Below, one piece after another: positions 20,959-32,319 of a stretch of 64,000 bases of DNA. The translations under genes and the position numbers were made by a program. The notes below the pieces were generated by a model. It made no database searches and had not been told where the DNA came from. It was given only the letters and a program-made list of their open reading frames with translations. Origin of the DNA: Crambe crambe (lineage: Eukaryota > Porifera > Demospongiae > Poecilosclerida > Crambeidae). Numbering within the stretch: position 1 is the stretch's first letter; each line of letters begins with the position of its first letter. The stretch is from the NCBI GenBank assembly GCA_963924555.1, contig OZ004582.1, forward strand, positions 1,612,001 through 1,676,000. The letters run 5' to 3'.

Positions 20959-23560
20959 CAGGGATGAAAATAACAGTCGGCCACCGGCAAAAATCCGCTC
21001 AAGAAGCTTGATTGGCCTGTCATTTGCTTAAGTGATCGGACACTCCAGCCGATCGATACAGTAGCTAAAAAATTAATTATTGGTGGGCGGGGTCCTATAG
21101 TCTGCGCGCGCAAGACTAAAGTTAACAGCTGCATATTGAATCGTTGAACTTTGAGCAAGCCTTTTTCGATCCATAATGGACACCCTAGACAAGTCACTAG
21201 TGTCTACTCTGTGGTGTGTTGTTTGCCGTAAGTATGAAAGCCAGATAAATAGCCATAAAAATTTCTCCAGAGCATGGATTGATGGTTCAAGCAACCACAA
21301 GACTAGCAATATCACTGACCATGCTATGAGTGAGCAGCACAAATCTAGTATGACTCTTTTTCGTAGGGATCAAGCTAAGAGTAGGAATGATCCAATTACT
21401 ACTTATAGCCCCATAGCTCGTGGTCTTTGTCATCCTGTTTAAGAGCAGATCAGGAAGAAGTTTGAAATTAGTTTTATGCTTGCAAAAGAGCATATACCCT
21501 TCTCGAAATATTCAGTGATTCATGAGCTGGAAGAAAAGCATGGAGTGGATCTTGGATCAACATATAAAAATAGAGATGCTCCCCGTAATTTTTTGCATTG
21601 AGACCCAAAGGAGGGATTTTCATCACATGCTTTCATCTAAACATTTCTATAGTATTTTAATGGATGGGTCTACAGATGTTGAGAACGAACTGTTCGTGAT
21701 TCTTTTTTGTGATATTGATGATGAAATTCAGGAAGTGAAAACAAGTGCCAGGTATTTGTGTGTAGTAGAGCCGTTGAAAGCTGATGCAAATGGATTGGTA
21801 GACTGTCTTGGTAAGGCTCTTACGTGCATGGGTATTGAAGATATTTTGGTTAGGGAGAATGTTTTGAGTGTTACTGACCATCCAGTTCTTGTTGGATGTG
21901 GAACTGATGGTGCCTCTGTTAACGTGTCCGATCAAAATGGAATGCGAGGCAAGTTGCATGCTGCTTTGTCGTGGCTGTGTTGGGCATGGTGTTATGCTCA
22001 TCGTCTTGAGCTTGCATGTAAAGATGCCTTTACCAGTCAACTCTTCAAAGAGATTGATGAGATGCTATTGAGGCTTTACTACCTCTATGAAAAATCACCT
22101 AAGAAATGCCAGGAGCTTTCGGATTTAATGGATGATCTGAAAGAAGTATATGAATTCCCCGAAGAAGGTGGTTGTGTTCCTGTGAGAGCTCATGGAAGTC
22201 GCTGGATTACTTCAAGAGAAAAGCTTTGCAGAGATTTGTTGATCGATATGGAGTCTATCTTAAGCATCTGGGAAAGCTTGTAGAAGACAAGTCAATCAAG
22301 AGTGTTGACAGACAACGCTTAAAGGGTTATCTACTGAAGTGGAGAGAAGCAAAAATGCTATTTTGTTCTGCTTTGTATACAGATGCACTTAAGCCTGCTT
22401 CTGTACTTAGTCTGTCCTTACAAGAGGGTCACATTGATGTTATACAAGGGATCAAGCACATCCTGAAGTCTCACAGCTCACTAAAGAAACTGTCTTCCCA
22501 AAATCCAGAAGAGTGGCCGGTGACCAAAGTGGTTTTGAGCAAGATGAAGGATGAGCATGGTGGTAAAAAATATCAAGGTTCAGAGCTGTATCAGTTCAAT
22601 GATGGCACTTTTCACAGTTGATCAGCAAATGCGTGTTCGGCTTGAGTGGTCAGGTGTAGATTTGATGCGATCAATTATTGTCTTTCTAGACACTCAAAGC
22701 TGGCAAGATTCAGAAGAAAGTTCTAAAGATGATCGTATGAGTGAAATTAAATCAGCTGTTGTAAGTCTTACTGAAGTCTTTCGTGCTCCTCTGGAAGTAA
22801 AGGGTGCTGACCTCAGCTCCATTCTTGATGAGGTTGAGGATATTGTTGAGTATGCTTGGGCTTACCTTAGGGTTGAATCCAACACTTATAAGAAAATTTG
22901 GTACCAGCTACGAACAACACCAGATTCTGTGAAGTGGCATAATGTCATACAACTCTGTGAGCTACTTTTCAGCTTACCATTTTCTACAGCTAAAGTTGAA
23001 CGTTTATTTTCGTCACTGAAAGTTGTCAAAAACGAGAAAAGGACAAACTTGAACTGTTCCACTCTCAATGACTTGCTGGAGGTCAAGACTGAAGGACCCT
23101 CTGTCAACAATTTTTCAGCTGATGCAGCCATGGAGTTGTGGTGGAAAGATTCAACAGGACGAAGAGTTAACCAGAATCATCTGAAACTGAATTAGATCTT
23201 GAAACATGGGATGATCGGTTTTGTGAGGGTACAATTCAAGATGTGGACTCAGGCTCTGACTAATTTTGTATCCTGTAATATTATCATACACTATCATATG
23301 TCTTGGTTATTAACCATAACATAGCTACCACTGTCATGATAATAATACAAAGCAAACATACATAATTGCACCTACGTAGCAGCCCTAGCTATGCATGCAG
23401 TCATAGTGTTTTCTCTTGAGTAGCTGCAGGGTACCCGGGTACACAGGGTACACAAGGAACAAAATTTAGTATGTCAGGTCAAACACCAATGATGGCCTAA
23501 CAAGTAGTACTTTGGTCTGACAAATTTCAGGTTATGTTATTAAAATTATTTTCATCCCTG
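20959..23560 (+). mobile_element. Complete hAT-type DNA transposon, 2602 bp
   Basis: The left end CAGGGATGAAAATAA matches the right end TTATTTTCATCCCTG as a 15-bp terminal inverted repeat. TAGCG stands directly before the left end (20954-20958) and directly after the right end (23561-23565), a 5-bp target site duplication. Most hAT elements make 8-bp duplications; a hAT5 group with 5 bp is known. The element carries one transposase gene on the plus strand, with about 215 bp of leader and about 300 bp of tail. Both ends are intact, but the gene is not. Confidence 0.9.
21176..23263 (+). pseudogene. hAT transposase (ZNF862-like), broken
   Basis: The N-terminus MDTLDKSLVSTLWCVVC begins a TTF/BED-like zinc finger (C..C ... 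H....H, with HAMSEQHKSSM). The catalytic region has ILMDGSTDVENELFVI (first Asp) and VGCGTDGASVNVSDQNGMRG (second Asp), then CYAHRLELACKDAF. An insertion domain comes next (VRAHGSRWI, LQRFVDRYGVYLKHLGKLVE). The C-terminal dimerisation block reads LCELLFSLPFSTAKVERLFS and KNEKRTNLNCSTLNDLLEVK, and the tail is acidic (DSGSD). The layout matches ZNF862/KIAA1586-like hAT proteins. It is interrupted by a TAA at 21440 and by frame changes near 21590, 22215 and 22615, so the element cannot move itself. The conserved peptide between the breaks implies fairly recent inactivation. Confidence 0.85.
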
Positions 23561-23855
23561 TAGCGTCACCTGATCTAAATTCACCTAAGCCCCAAAATTG
23601 CTCGAAGAGTACCAGACCACTTTTCCCTCCTTGGAGGGTGATATCTGGGGACAAGAGTACTCCATGTTGGCATTATGATACTCTAAATAATGCCCATTCT
23701 AATGTTAATTATTCAAATTGAAGCACACCTGAATGTTAGATGTATCTTGCTATGTAAGATAATTTGTGAGTATGGTAGCTAACTCACAATGAGATATTAT
23801 GCGTCAGAAACTCGACACTCATAAAGACTTGTCAGCCCAAAAAATGTTTACTCGG

Positions 23856-24730
23856 ATGTAATGGCCATTCAGTTGAAATTCTGAAAGAACTCCCCTTTAG
23901 AGTTCAATTTAAGAGTGAACGTGCTGTGGATACAGGTGGAGTTTCTAGGGACATGTTTTCCTCATTTTGGGAGGAAGCCTACAGAAAAAATTTTGATGGG
24001 GAGAGTTTAATACTATTCTGGCACATGGGTTCATAGTGTGTGGCTTCCTCCCAGTTCGCATAGCCTTTCCAGTTCTTGCTGCAATTTTTCATGGTCCTAA
24101 TGTAAAAAAGTCCCTGATACTTTACGAATCATTTGTGGATTACCTTAGCTGTCATGAAAGTTCACTTATTCATGAAGCAATCAAACATGGTGAGAAAGGT
24201 ACTTCATTTTCGTCGCATATGCAGGCTGACCTCATTAATACTCTAAGTTGATTGGGATGTACTCTAATATCAAGAGACTGGTAATTACCATATCTAAGCA
24301 TCTGCTTGTAAATAAGCCACTAGGAACACTATACCTTCAGATCAGGGGTTCCAATTCCTTATCACAATTTCCTTAAGCAGTTTTCTATTCAAAAATTATT
24401 TAAAGCGCTCAATGCTACATCAGCTTCTGTGTTAAGATATGAAAGATATGAATTTTGCTGAGGATCGAGTGTTTAGGTATCTCCTCACTTTTGTTGGTAG
24501 TGCTAAGATAGATCAGCTTCGATTTGTTTTGAGATTTGTTACTGGAAGTTCGGTCCTCATCGATGAGCATATTACCATTTCCTTCAATAACCTTACTGGC
24601 CTAGCAAGGTGACCCATCAGCCATACATGTGACTGTGGGTTAGAATTACCCATATCTTATGCCTGAATTCGAATTTAAATTTTCAAAAATTCTATCCCAT
24701 AAAATGTCATGGGTGATGGACGCAATTTAA
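23856..24730 (+). pseudogene. HECT-like ubiquitin ligase domain fragment
   Basis: The translation gives HSVEILKELPFRVQFKSE and RAVDTGGVSRDMFSSFWEEA, the characteristic beginning of a HECT-type catalytic domain (usually 'D.GGvsRE/DmF'). After a frame change come GFLPVRIAFPVLAAIF and LILYESFVDYLSCHESSLI. Then, in other frames, FVGSAKIDQLRFVLRFVTGS and, near 24600, a segment resembling LARxPISHTCDCxLELP. I know this set from expanded G2E3-like families in sponges, which lack the ordinary C-terminal Cys layout. Several stops and shifts make it a pseudogene or a partial copy. A related piece lies at 40.3 kb. Confidence 0.6.
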
Positions 24731-25194
24731 CACTATGAATATGATGAGTTTGCCATTAACTCTTCCAACGTTCAAAAACTATTCTTGGAACAGTAACGGC
24801 TTTGTGTGTCTCAGGTGTTTGACTATTATGCATGCGGTGTAATGGTAGGAGGGTCATTTCTTTAGCCCTATAAATGGTTGATTAGGGTGTGAGATTATTC
24901 TATCTTATGATTATTCCAACTACTTGTAAATTCCTCGAGAGCATGGTTCTGTCCACCCACTGACCGTCCGCTCACCCTCGTAAGTGCTCCTGAGCGTGCT
25001 TGAAAACTTGCTCATCACCTGTAGCAAGTGTTTTTAGGCAGGTGATCACACCAAAAACTTGGATACAAAGTACAAAGCATCAGTGTGCCTACAGCTGGAA
25101 AGGTGATGGTGATCTCTTATTTTTGTAGCTACATTACAATCGTCTAAAATGATTATTATAGCCACTTACTCTGGTCAGAGTTCCTCATTCTGTT
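24731..25194. other. Intergenic, no gene recognised
   Basis: Mixed-composition sequence without open frames of note. It precedes the transposase-exonuclease copy, but I could not find the TTAA-flanked end expected for that element. Confidence 0.35.
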
Positions 25195-26640
25195 GTGTCA
25201 ACAGATGATACCAGCGGCAAGACCATTGCACAACGAAACAAGGCTATGAACCGTGTGAGGGACCTCGTGAGTGCTGGTGATTTTCCTTCACAGCTGAGGG
25301 AGGAAATTCAACACCTCAACAAAGATGAGCGGCAGGATCTCCTTCAGAATGCAGGATTTAGATCAGGAGGTAAAATAATTATATCCTAGATCATCCATTC
25401 AAAAGTTTACAAGGATCTCCCCATACAGTTGGGAATTTCACTTAGTAGTGAAAGTAAGCAGAGGAAAGTTGCCAGTTGGTTTGGAATGAAGGCAACACTG
25501 AGCTGTGGGTAAAGCTAGGTGGGGTTCATCTTTTCGAGATGAACTTCCAATGTTGCTCGCCCAAATTCCATCCAAATCACCTGCGTCTTCACAGCATTCC
25601 AGATAGCCGGTCAAACCTCAACATCACTCTTCAAAGATACCAGGAGCAAATCAGTCAACTCCAGTCCCATGTTTGGAGGTACATGATTGCATTATGTGTG
25701 ATGTCAACCTCCTTCTTAACCAGATAAAAACCAGATAAAAGTCCCTGAGGATTTACCTCTCTGGGGATTATGAATTCCTGGGGGAAATGTATGGGATCTC
25801 TGGAGCTTCAGGTAGTCTATTCACTACTTACTGCCATATAAGGATGACAAGAAGTGGATAGCATCTTTTGATGGCTTCTACTTGACGAAAGGGCACTACT
25901 CCAAAGGGCACTACTCCAACAACTGCTCGGCTACTCTCCACGATTACCAATCTGGTGGGATAGCATGGTTCTGTCATCGAACAAAGAGAGGTCTAGGACA
26001 CAATTGGGAGGGGACTTCAGCTGGAGCTGAGGGGGATATGTTCAGAGAGCTGCTAGGGAAAGCTAAGGATGCTGGGTTTGTGGTACAGGAAATCATCACG
26101 GACAAGGATTCGTCAGTGAACGCAATCTTTAGTAGCAAGTTTCCTGAGGGCACAATCACATAATTGTGCCAACCATAGCGCCAAGACCCTGCACAAAGAT
26201 TTGCAAAAAAATAAACCAAGCAAATGTCAGGTAATGTGACATCTACATATACCAGGTCCTGACTTACTTTACTGATAGTGCCATGCTGATGGCTTGGAGA
26301 GGTGCAAGAGGATGACTGATCCATTTATTGGGAGCTGCAAGGCAGCCTTGAATAACCTGATCTCATCAGACAGTCAGAAGACCCATACAAGGATTTTTCC
26401 CAAGGGATGAGATGCTGCAGAGACACTGAACTTTGATGATGTAGATGATGCTGATTTGGGGCTTGCAGTAGAGGATAGTGAAGATAACGATTCAGGAAAT
26501 GAGTCCATGTAAGTTGGTGATGACCACACACATCCCCTCTTGTTTCTCTACGATTGCGAGTCCACTACAGCAACACCACCTTTGAGAGTTTGGTGAAAAT
26601 AGCTCGCTCAATCCCACAAGCTGGTATCACTGAATAAAAA
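25195..26640 (+). pseudogene. Kolobok-like transposase-exonuclease fusion, decayed copy
   Basis: A helical N-terminal part (IAQRNKAMNRVRDLVSAGDF, LREEIQHLNKDERQDLLQNA) is followed by WIASFDGFYLTKG (first Asp), GIAWFCHRTKRGLGHNWEGT and IITDKDSSVNAIFSSKFPEG (second Asp). The frame then changes at a TAA, after which CANHSAKTLHKDLQK continues. Next comes a CKAALNNLISS segment. Downstream, LLFLYDCESTT and FESLVKIARSIPQAGIT match the first exonuclease motif of the intact-looking copy at 50-53.8 kb, in the same order and orientation. The segment holding the transposase Glu and the rest of the exonuclease is missing or unreadable. A GGGCACTACTCCAA duplication near 25892-25921 is private to this copy. 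No terminal repeats were found. Confidence 0.7.
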
Positions 26641-26880
26641 GTAACAAAAATAATTATTTTGTTTCAGTCACCAAGGTAACCAACATCACACCTAAGCTCC
26701 AAAAGTTTGTCTGTTGTTTGTTCAAGGATCATAGTTGTCACTTGTGCTATATATATATAAATTTTTTTGTCTAATTTTGGGTTATTAATTTAGTCGCTGA
26801 GTGGCTGGTTTTCGCAAATTGGGTCACATATGGTAAACCTAATTATGATGTAAATTAATAGAAAATACATTGAAATGCTA
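26641..26880. other. Short intergenic stretch
   Basis: It contains CGCAAATTGGGTCACATATG near 26814-26833. A close relative, GCAAATCAGGTCACATAT, lies near 38048-38065; this may mark the end of a dispersed element. Confidence 0.35.
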
Positions 26881-28138
26881 TCACTTAATTGCCTTCTTGT
26901 ATTTTTTAACTCTATCATCCAGTTCAAGACCCTCCAAATATGCAAACATAATGTCTAACTTTTCAGTGAATATTTTCCAATGTTACAGAGTCATACGACA
27001 GTGGAACATTCTTTCAAAGTGACATAATCGAATAATTGCAATGAGCTTTTGTGTATCTCTTTAGTTGAGCCCATACCCTCTCTATGGGATTCAATTCTGG
27101 ATGGAATTTGGGGAAAAAAACTGGAATATGTCCATGCTTGATAAGTAAAGTTTCAATGAGGCTCTTCTCATCCCTGAAATTGGAATGCTTTCAGCAGTGG
27201 TGTCAATTCCTCTTTCTTGCAAAAATGCTTTCATCCCTTTCGGTGTGCCTCACCAACGTGTATCATGCATGACTCACTGTTTTCCCACCACGCTTGACAT
27301 TCATGTAGTCTACATCGAGTGCATCGTCCGCCATGGTGGCATGGCAACTACTGTGATCAAATAACCAGACATGTCACCAACCATCTTTTATCGGATATTT
27401 AAATTCAGCAATTTTTGTTGCTCTCTCCATTTGGGCCACAAATTTGTCTCTGGTCCAGTAACCTTCTTTGGGTTCCCCATATTCTAGAAACTCTCAGGCA
27501 TACTTTTTGAAGGCAAGAAATCCATTGTGTTCATCAATAAAGTCAGAAACCATGATTCCAGCACCTTTACTCTTTGGCTTCCTTTTAATCCCCATTGTAG
27601 AGTTTGGTCATCATTACAAATGTACTTTCATCATGGCAAAACAGAACTGTTTATGATCTTTTCTCAAGAGGTGCAGGATCGATATCTTCAGGAATGGCCT
27701 CTTCAGTTGGTAAAATGTAGGAATCCAATCTTCACCATCTTTCGTAAAATTTTTTCTGATTGTAACAACATCAGGACGTTCATGGCCATCAATAAAGATT
27801 CCTTTCTTAGTTTGTGTAGCCACTTACGATTGATACCTTGCATGGAAACCCTGGTTCAAGAGTGGAATTAGGAAGGAGGGACTTATTCTTACAAAAGTCC
27901 ATTGTGGTGATATTCGGTTACCCTTTCACAGGCTCTGACATATGTGGCAGTTTTCTTAATCCTCATTTGACCATAGCACACTATTCCTCCGGTAACAACC
28001 TTGTTTACTTTCAGGAAAATCTCCACCATTTGTAATGAGGTCAGAACGCCACTGTCGTACCGATCTTTCGGATTTATCAATCAATTTTGCAGTATGTTTT
28101 GCAGCATTAGTCCAGGTAAACTCAAGGTCCGATATCAA
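26881..28138 (-). pseudogene. Tc1/IS630-type DDE transposase (HERPDVV family), broken
   Basis: On the minus strand the N-terminus gives SVRQWRSDLITNGGDFPESK and YRRNSVLWSNED, a helix-turn-helix-like region. KGIFIDGHERPDVVTIRKNF, the family hallmark, follows. Near the end, PKFHPELNPIERVWAQLKRY is the motif carrying the last catalytic Glu, and the protein closes with LELDDRVKKYKKAIK. The catalytic core between them shows many stops, although GMKAFLQERGIDTTAE is still readable. The family is common in cnidarians and fungi, and the LNPIERVW motif places it with Tc1/IS630/pogo-like nucleases. I could not find terminal repeats. Function as a transposase is inferred from the motifs. Confidence 0.65.
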
Positions 28139-28612
28139 ATTTTCACCAAAATGACTTAATCTGTTTGTATACGGAAAAATATTACAGTATCAGAGTGTAT
28201 CAGGTTTGTCACCACCATCATTGAGACCCCGTCCTACGCAATGGACAGTTCATATCATCCAGCAGGGCCACGATGAATATGCTGCAAAAGGAAAAGGTTT
28301 ACTGATGCAGATGGAGTCTTTTGATACTTCTTTAGCTTGAAGCTTGCTTATTTAGTTTTCGCAGCAGCTGAACAATTTTCTGTCAACCTTCACCACAGTT
28401 GCTGAAGGACTCAGAGCCGACTCCCTTAATCTTATTTCTATTTCTAAAGAGTTTATATCTGCAAATGTGCGACGTCAGAACTTTTTGGTAAATCTAACTA
28501 ACTAGCTGTGTCTGTTTTCTAATAAAAAAGCATATATAAAATAGGCATGGTTAAGAAAAGTGGGCATTGTCAGCAAAAATTTTCCCACACACAAGTATGC
28601 GGATAAAACCAG
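28139..28612. other. Intergenic stretch, no gene recognised
   Basis: A few short frames occur near 28300-28500 (LNNFLSTFTTVAEGL, LISISKEFISANVRRQNF). They look like an ancient coding remnant but cannot be assigned. Confidence 0.3.
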
Positions 28613-28648
28613 CCCCCCCCCCCCCCCCCCCCACTTCTTACGCCCCTG
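28613..28648 (-). repeat. Poly-C run next to a MITE-like end
   Basis: A 20-base C run is followed by ACTTCTTACGCCCCTG. Read on the minus strand this is CAGGGGCGTAAGAAGT and then a G run, the usual layout of a hAT-type MITE end in such genomes. The partner end was not found. Confidence 0.5.
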
Positions 28649-28904
28649 ATTTCCTTTATAAATTTCATCAAAGAGGACCTATATAAAAAAGCACAAGACA
28701 AGAGGAGGTCTCCTCCTCGAGAATCACAATAAGACTCACATGAATGACGAGAGGAAGTCTCCTCTGAAATCGAGAAGAGTTGCGAGCAGTGACTGAGGTC
28801 TACCGTAGTCAAGCAGTTTAGACCTATTGGTTGAGGTGTGGAGTTATCCAGAGAGTGGTCAAGGCTATATCATCTCTGTAGAATATTATCCACAAAGCTC
28901 TACT

Positions 28905-29090
28905 ACAGTACTAAGGACAAACAGACAGGCTCAGGCTGGCAGTCACTATCAGTACGCGGTATCTCTACACCGTGAAGAGGGTGCTGATGCTTCTTGGCCG
29001 TCTACAAATCAAGCCCATTATGACATGCAGAGAACTGACAGAGATTGCAGTGTAAACAGACTAGTAATCGCCAAAGAGAGAGCCATGGTC
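28905..29090 (+). repeat. Dispersed repeat, copy 1
   Basis: The segment holds ACAAACAGACAGGCTCAGGC, CACCGTGAAGAG.GTGCTGATG and AGAGATTGCAGTGTA, and ends CCAAAGAGAGAGCCATGG. The reverse complement of 58065-58220 carries the same blocks in the same order with small gaps. No ORF is shared between the two copies, so this is a non-coding dispersed family. I see no A or B box clear enough to call a SINE. Confidence 0.65.
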
Positions 29091-29279
29091 AGGGCTGTAG
29101 CCAGGAATTCAGAAAAGGGGGTGGCTGAAGAATATCTGCGTGCTTACGCGCGGAAAAAAATTGGCCTGGCCCACCCACTTTCCCTAACCCCACCCTAAAC
29201 CACCCCCACTCGATGTTCTACTCAATTTCCCTGACTGCTAGTGCCTCATTTTCTCCGAGGGCGGCGTCGTGCAAATTCA
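29091..29279 (+). other. MITE-like end and spacer
   Basis: CAGGGCTGTAGCCAGGAATT followed by a G-rich stretch looks like a degenerate relative of the CAGTGGCGTATCTAG end seen at 55708. A complete element cannot be delimited. Confidence 0.35.
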
Positions 29280-30260
29280 TCTATCACTGATGAAATATCG
29301 ATTGGAATGTCAGAATGAAAGTGAAGCATAGATAAGGATGTCATACGTTTGGTCATGGTGGACCTAATGGATGTTTTGATAGAGAGTAAAATTTTCATGT
29401 TAGGAAGCATGGCGTAAAGCAGGGGCTACTTGTGTCGGTACCCATGTTGTTGCTGCTCTTGCCACCACTTGATTAATTTTTTAGCTGCTACATCTTCCAG
29501 TGCTTTGGAGGTAACCCAAAATTGCTGTATTTTGATGATGACTTGTACCAAATATCGTCCATTAGTGTATTACCGTCGCTGTATTTCCATTCCAATGTTA
29601 GATCATATTCTTTCTGTAGAGCGATGAGACTGTCTCCCACAAAACCCTAGGCATAGATGGCACAGTATTCACATTGGAACACATACTTTCAACTGTGGCA
29701 AACCACTGTGTATGATAAGTGTCAATATATTCTCTGACTTCCTGCAAAGTAGTTTTGATGGTGTTGATTTTATTTGTAGCTTCGATTAAGTCTTTAGCTT
29801 CTCTGCCTGAAAGTGATGTTTATTGTACTCTTTATCTATTCTGTACTCTGGCTAGTATCTGGTCACGAATATGATCTGAAATCAATTGATTTTGAATGTC
29901 TCTATACGTATATGTAGCATTTCTTGGAGCATTACATAAATGTTCAGCATGAACAACATCATCTCCAGCATCTATTCTGAACTTGAGGAGTGCCCAAAAA
30001 TTGCCATAATTGATAGTCTCCTTTTTCAACATTAAGAAGGCTATACGTAATGCGATATTCTATCTTCCACATAGAATAATAATCAATATTATTGAACTCA
30101 GTTTCAGCTACAGCTTTGTTAATTTGTTGACTGATACTTCTTTGCTCACCTTTCATGACCCGAAGAAATTTCTCGGCCTGAACCACTGCAGTGATATGGT
30201 ATATAGTTCTTGCTTTTATGCTTATCAAGAATTTCCAACACATGCTTGGGCTGGTGACGC
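29280..30260 (-). pseudogene. hAT transposase fragment (DUF4371/ZMYM type)
   Basis: On the minus strand the upstream piece reads KARTIYHITAVVQAEKFLRV and KGEQRSISQQINKA. Next comes FWALLKFRIDAGDDVVHAEH with APRNATYTYRDIQNQLISDH, the DUF4371 start that lies just before the catalytic Asp in ZMYM-type hAT transposases. Further down, ATNKINTIKTTLQEVREYID and YHTQWFATVESMCSN belong to the insertion region, and the last readable part is VPSMPRVLWET. The catalytic core between the two is deleted. It resembles the copy at 54.6-57.1 kb but is shorter and older. Confidence 0.6.
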
Positions 30261-30783
30261 CAGACTAAAATCTAGACTGCTACAGAAGGCGAGACACTTC
30301 GTTGTAGAAGAGAGTTTGTCTCACGGACTATCTGCTCCAGGTTTTTTTTCCAGCTGCTATCGATATCGCATCGCATACGCATCGTAGTCATATGACGTCA
30401 GACTTCATTTATTATTTTCGAGGATTCTGATCGACTACGAAAAAAACGAAAATAAAACCCCACCGAAAATTTATGATTACGGTATGCTGCAACTATGACA
30501 TTTCTGATGTTCTGTTGAAATGATGTGGTCTATTGTGTACCTCTATCAGAGTCAACAAGGGTGAAGAACATCTTTCCTACAGCAAAATCTACATGTACTC
30601 TCTCCCAAGGACATTGACGGGAGCAATGGAGATTGTTTCTTGTCTGCTGGCAAGGATCACACTCACTCACATAACGCTCTAGGTCACGGTCCATTCCTGG
30701 CCACCACTATGATAGCTATTCATTTGTACTTTGCTACTCCTTAGAATATTTTGATGTGAGTTTGCAGGCAGCTGCATAAATTC
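30261..30783. other. Intergenic stretch, no gene recognised
   Basis: The sequence includes ATATCGCATCGCATACGCAT near 30362-30381 and an AAAAAAACGAAAATAAAA block near 30440. There are no coding features. Confidence 0.3.
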
Positions 30784-30867
30784 CTACAAGCCGCTTAGAT
30801 AAGCCTAGTGCCTACAAGCCGCTTGGATAAGCCTAGTGCCTACAAGCCGCTTAGATAAGCCTTGTGC
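30784..30867. repeat. Tandem repeat, three 28-bp units
   Basis: CTACAAGCCGCTTAGATAAG plus CCTAGTGC is repeated at 30784, 30812 and 30840 with one or two mismatches. A fourth, much weaker unit may lie near 30910 (TACAAAGCACTTAGATATGT). Confidence 0.9.
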
Positions 30868-31000
30868 CTGCTGCCCAAAAGGCTGTAGAAATGTCGAGCT
30901 GATGGTTTATTTACAAAGCACTTAGATATGTCTAGCCCTACTGTCCACCAAAGCGATGTAGAAATCATTCAAGTATAACTGGAGCATGCGCATAAATGCA

Positions 31001-31090
31001 CGCGGGGCAAGTGGAATATGCGGAAAACATAATCAAGAACGGATACGCGGGGCAAGTGGAATATGCGGAAAACATAATCAAGAACAGATA
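31001..31090. repeat. Tandem duplication, two 45-bp units
   Basis: CGCGGGGCAAGTGGAATATG through AAGAACGGATA is duplicated at 31001 and 31046 with a single visible mismatch. Confidence 0.9.
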
Positions 31091-31130
31091 CGGAAACGGA
31101 AAGCAAAAACGGAAAAACTCCACGTGTTGC

Positions 31131-32020
31131 TCAGAGTATAGTAGAGAGGTGAGATGGATGTGATAGTAATTTCTGACTCCGACTCTGACTCTGATGGACA
31201 TGCTGCAAAAAAAAAACCTTCATCTGCCCATGTACCAAACCTTCCTCGTCAACACCATAATCAACATCTACATTATCAAAAAAATCCATGGCTGTTAAGC
31301 CTAAATGCCTCAATCGGAGGTAAATAGCTGGTGTGGCGTCATCCCCTTTTCTGTTCTGACACCATGAAAATGTAGTGCAAAGCAAAAAGATGTTTTTCAT
31401 TCACGGAATCGAGAAGATGGTTATACTCTAAGTAGTAAAAGAGATGGTAGAATAGTTGAGTGGCACAGTGGTGGAGGTCTCGCCACAGCCTTTCAATCCG
31501 CTGATTATGTACAAAATTTCCAATGAGTGCACTTTGTCTATTCCATGATGATGGAACATGTGTCGCACCACCAACGTATTCTTGAAGGTACTCCATATTC
31601 CCTTACTGCTTTGAGAACTGTATTTGAAGTGTTATTGTCTGAACACTTTAAAAATACAATCAATCTACTATGACCGTCTATTGCACAGTGTGTGACTAGT
31701 TGTGATGGCCATCTATAAAATTAGAGTATATGACATTTTTCCTTTACTTATGGTGAGTAATATCTAGCATATGGTACTGTCCCTGACAATGGGCAATTGC
31801 TTGACGATTCAGATTGCATGAATAGGGAATAGGCATAATTTGGCTGTACAAACAGCTTGGTCAAACCTCAAATTTTTTTTGACTACACCCCTGTACATAC
31901 AAGATTACACACTTCAATGCGCCACAATGAATTGGGACCTGGTACTGAGTATGGTTGACAACGTGCAAGTTGGCCCTTCCAGCGAAGTGCTGCTTGTATG
32001 GGATCTATAAAACCAACAAA
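31131..32020 (-). pseudogene. Integrase-core DDE transposase fragment (IS3-like, possibly IS3EU)
   Basis: The pieces in order on the minus strand are IDPIQAALRWKGQLARCQPY, CAIDGHSRLIVFLKCSDN (first Asp), [30 protein letters not shown] (Glu) and FYHLFYYLEYNHLLDSVNEK with LFALHYIFM. This is the order of an rve-type catalytic core in a family known from fish, cnidarians and sponges. Repbase places similar IS3-like proteins in IS3EU; I am not certain of that name. The segment with the second Asp is missing and the frames change several times. A better preserved copy lies at 40.7-41.6 kb. Confidence 0.6.
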
Positions 32021-32319
32021 GCAATTTAATTTATGTTTACCTTGTATCATCACTGATATTATTCAAACACTTGCGGTAGTGATCACTTTAGTGGAGAGAG
32101 CAAACCTGACCCTTCTGGTACCCAATTAGGCATCAGCAGCAATCAGGTGTATCGGCTGATCCCCTAGATGCTTGCTAAAGCAGCTATGATTGACATAATC
32201 ATGAAGGCTTCTGGTAGTTTTTAACAGATCACTAGTATCCCTTATCCTTAATGGCCCAAACTTGAAAGATCAAGAGAGGTGTGAATCACAAGTATGTCTC
32301 ACTGCTTCACAGGTTATTG

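Noticed and set aside
30784-31090. CRISPR-like arrays (28-bp and 45-bp repeats)
   Set aside because: The units are directly contiguous without unique spacers, and the context is eukaryotic.
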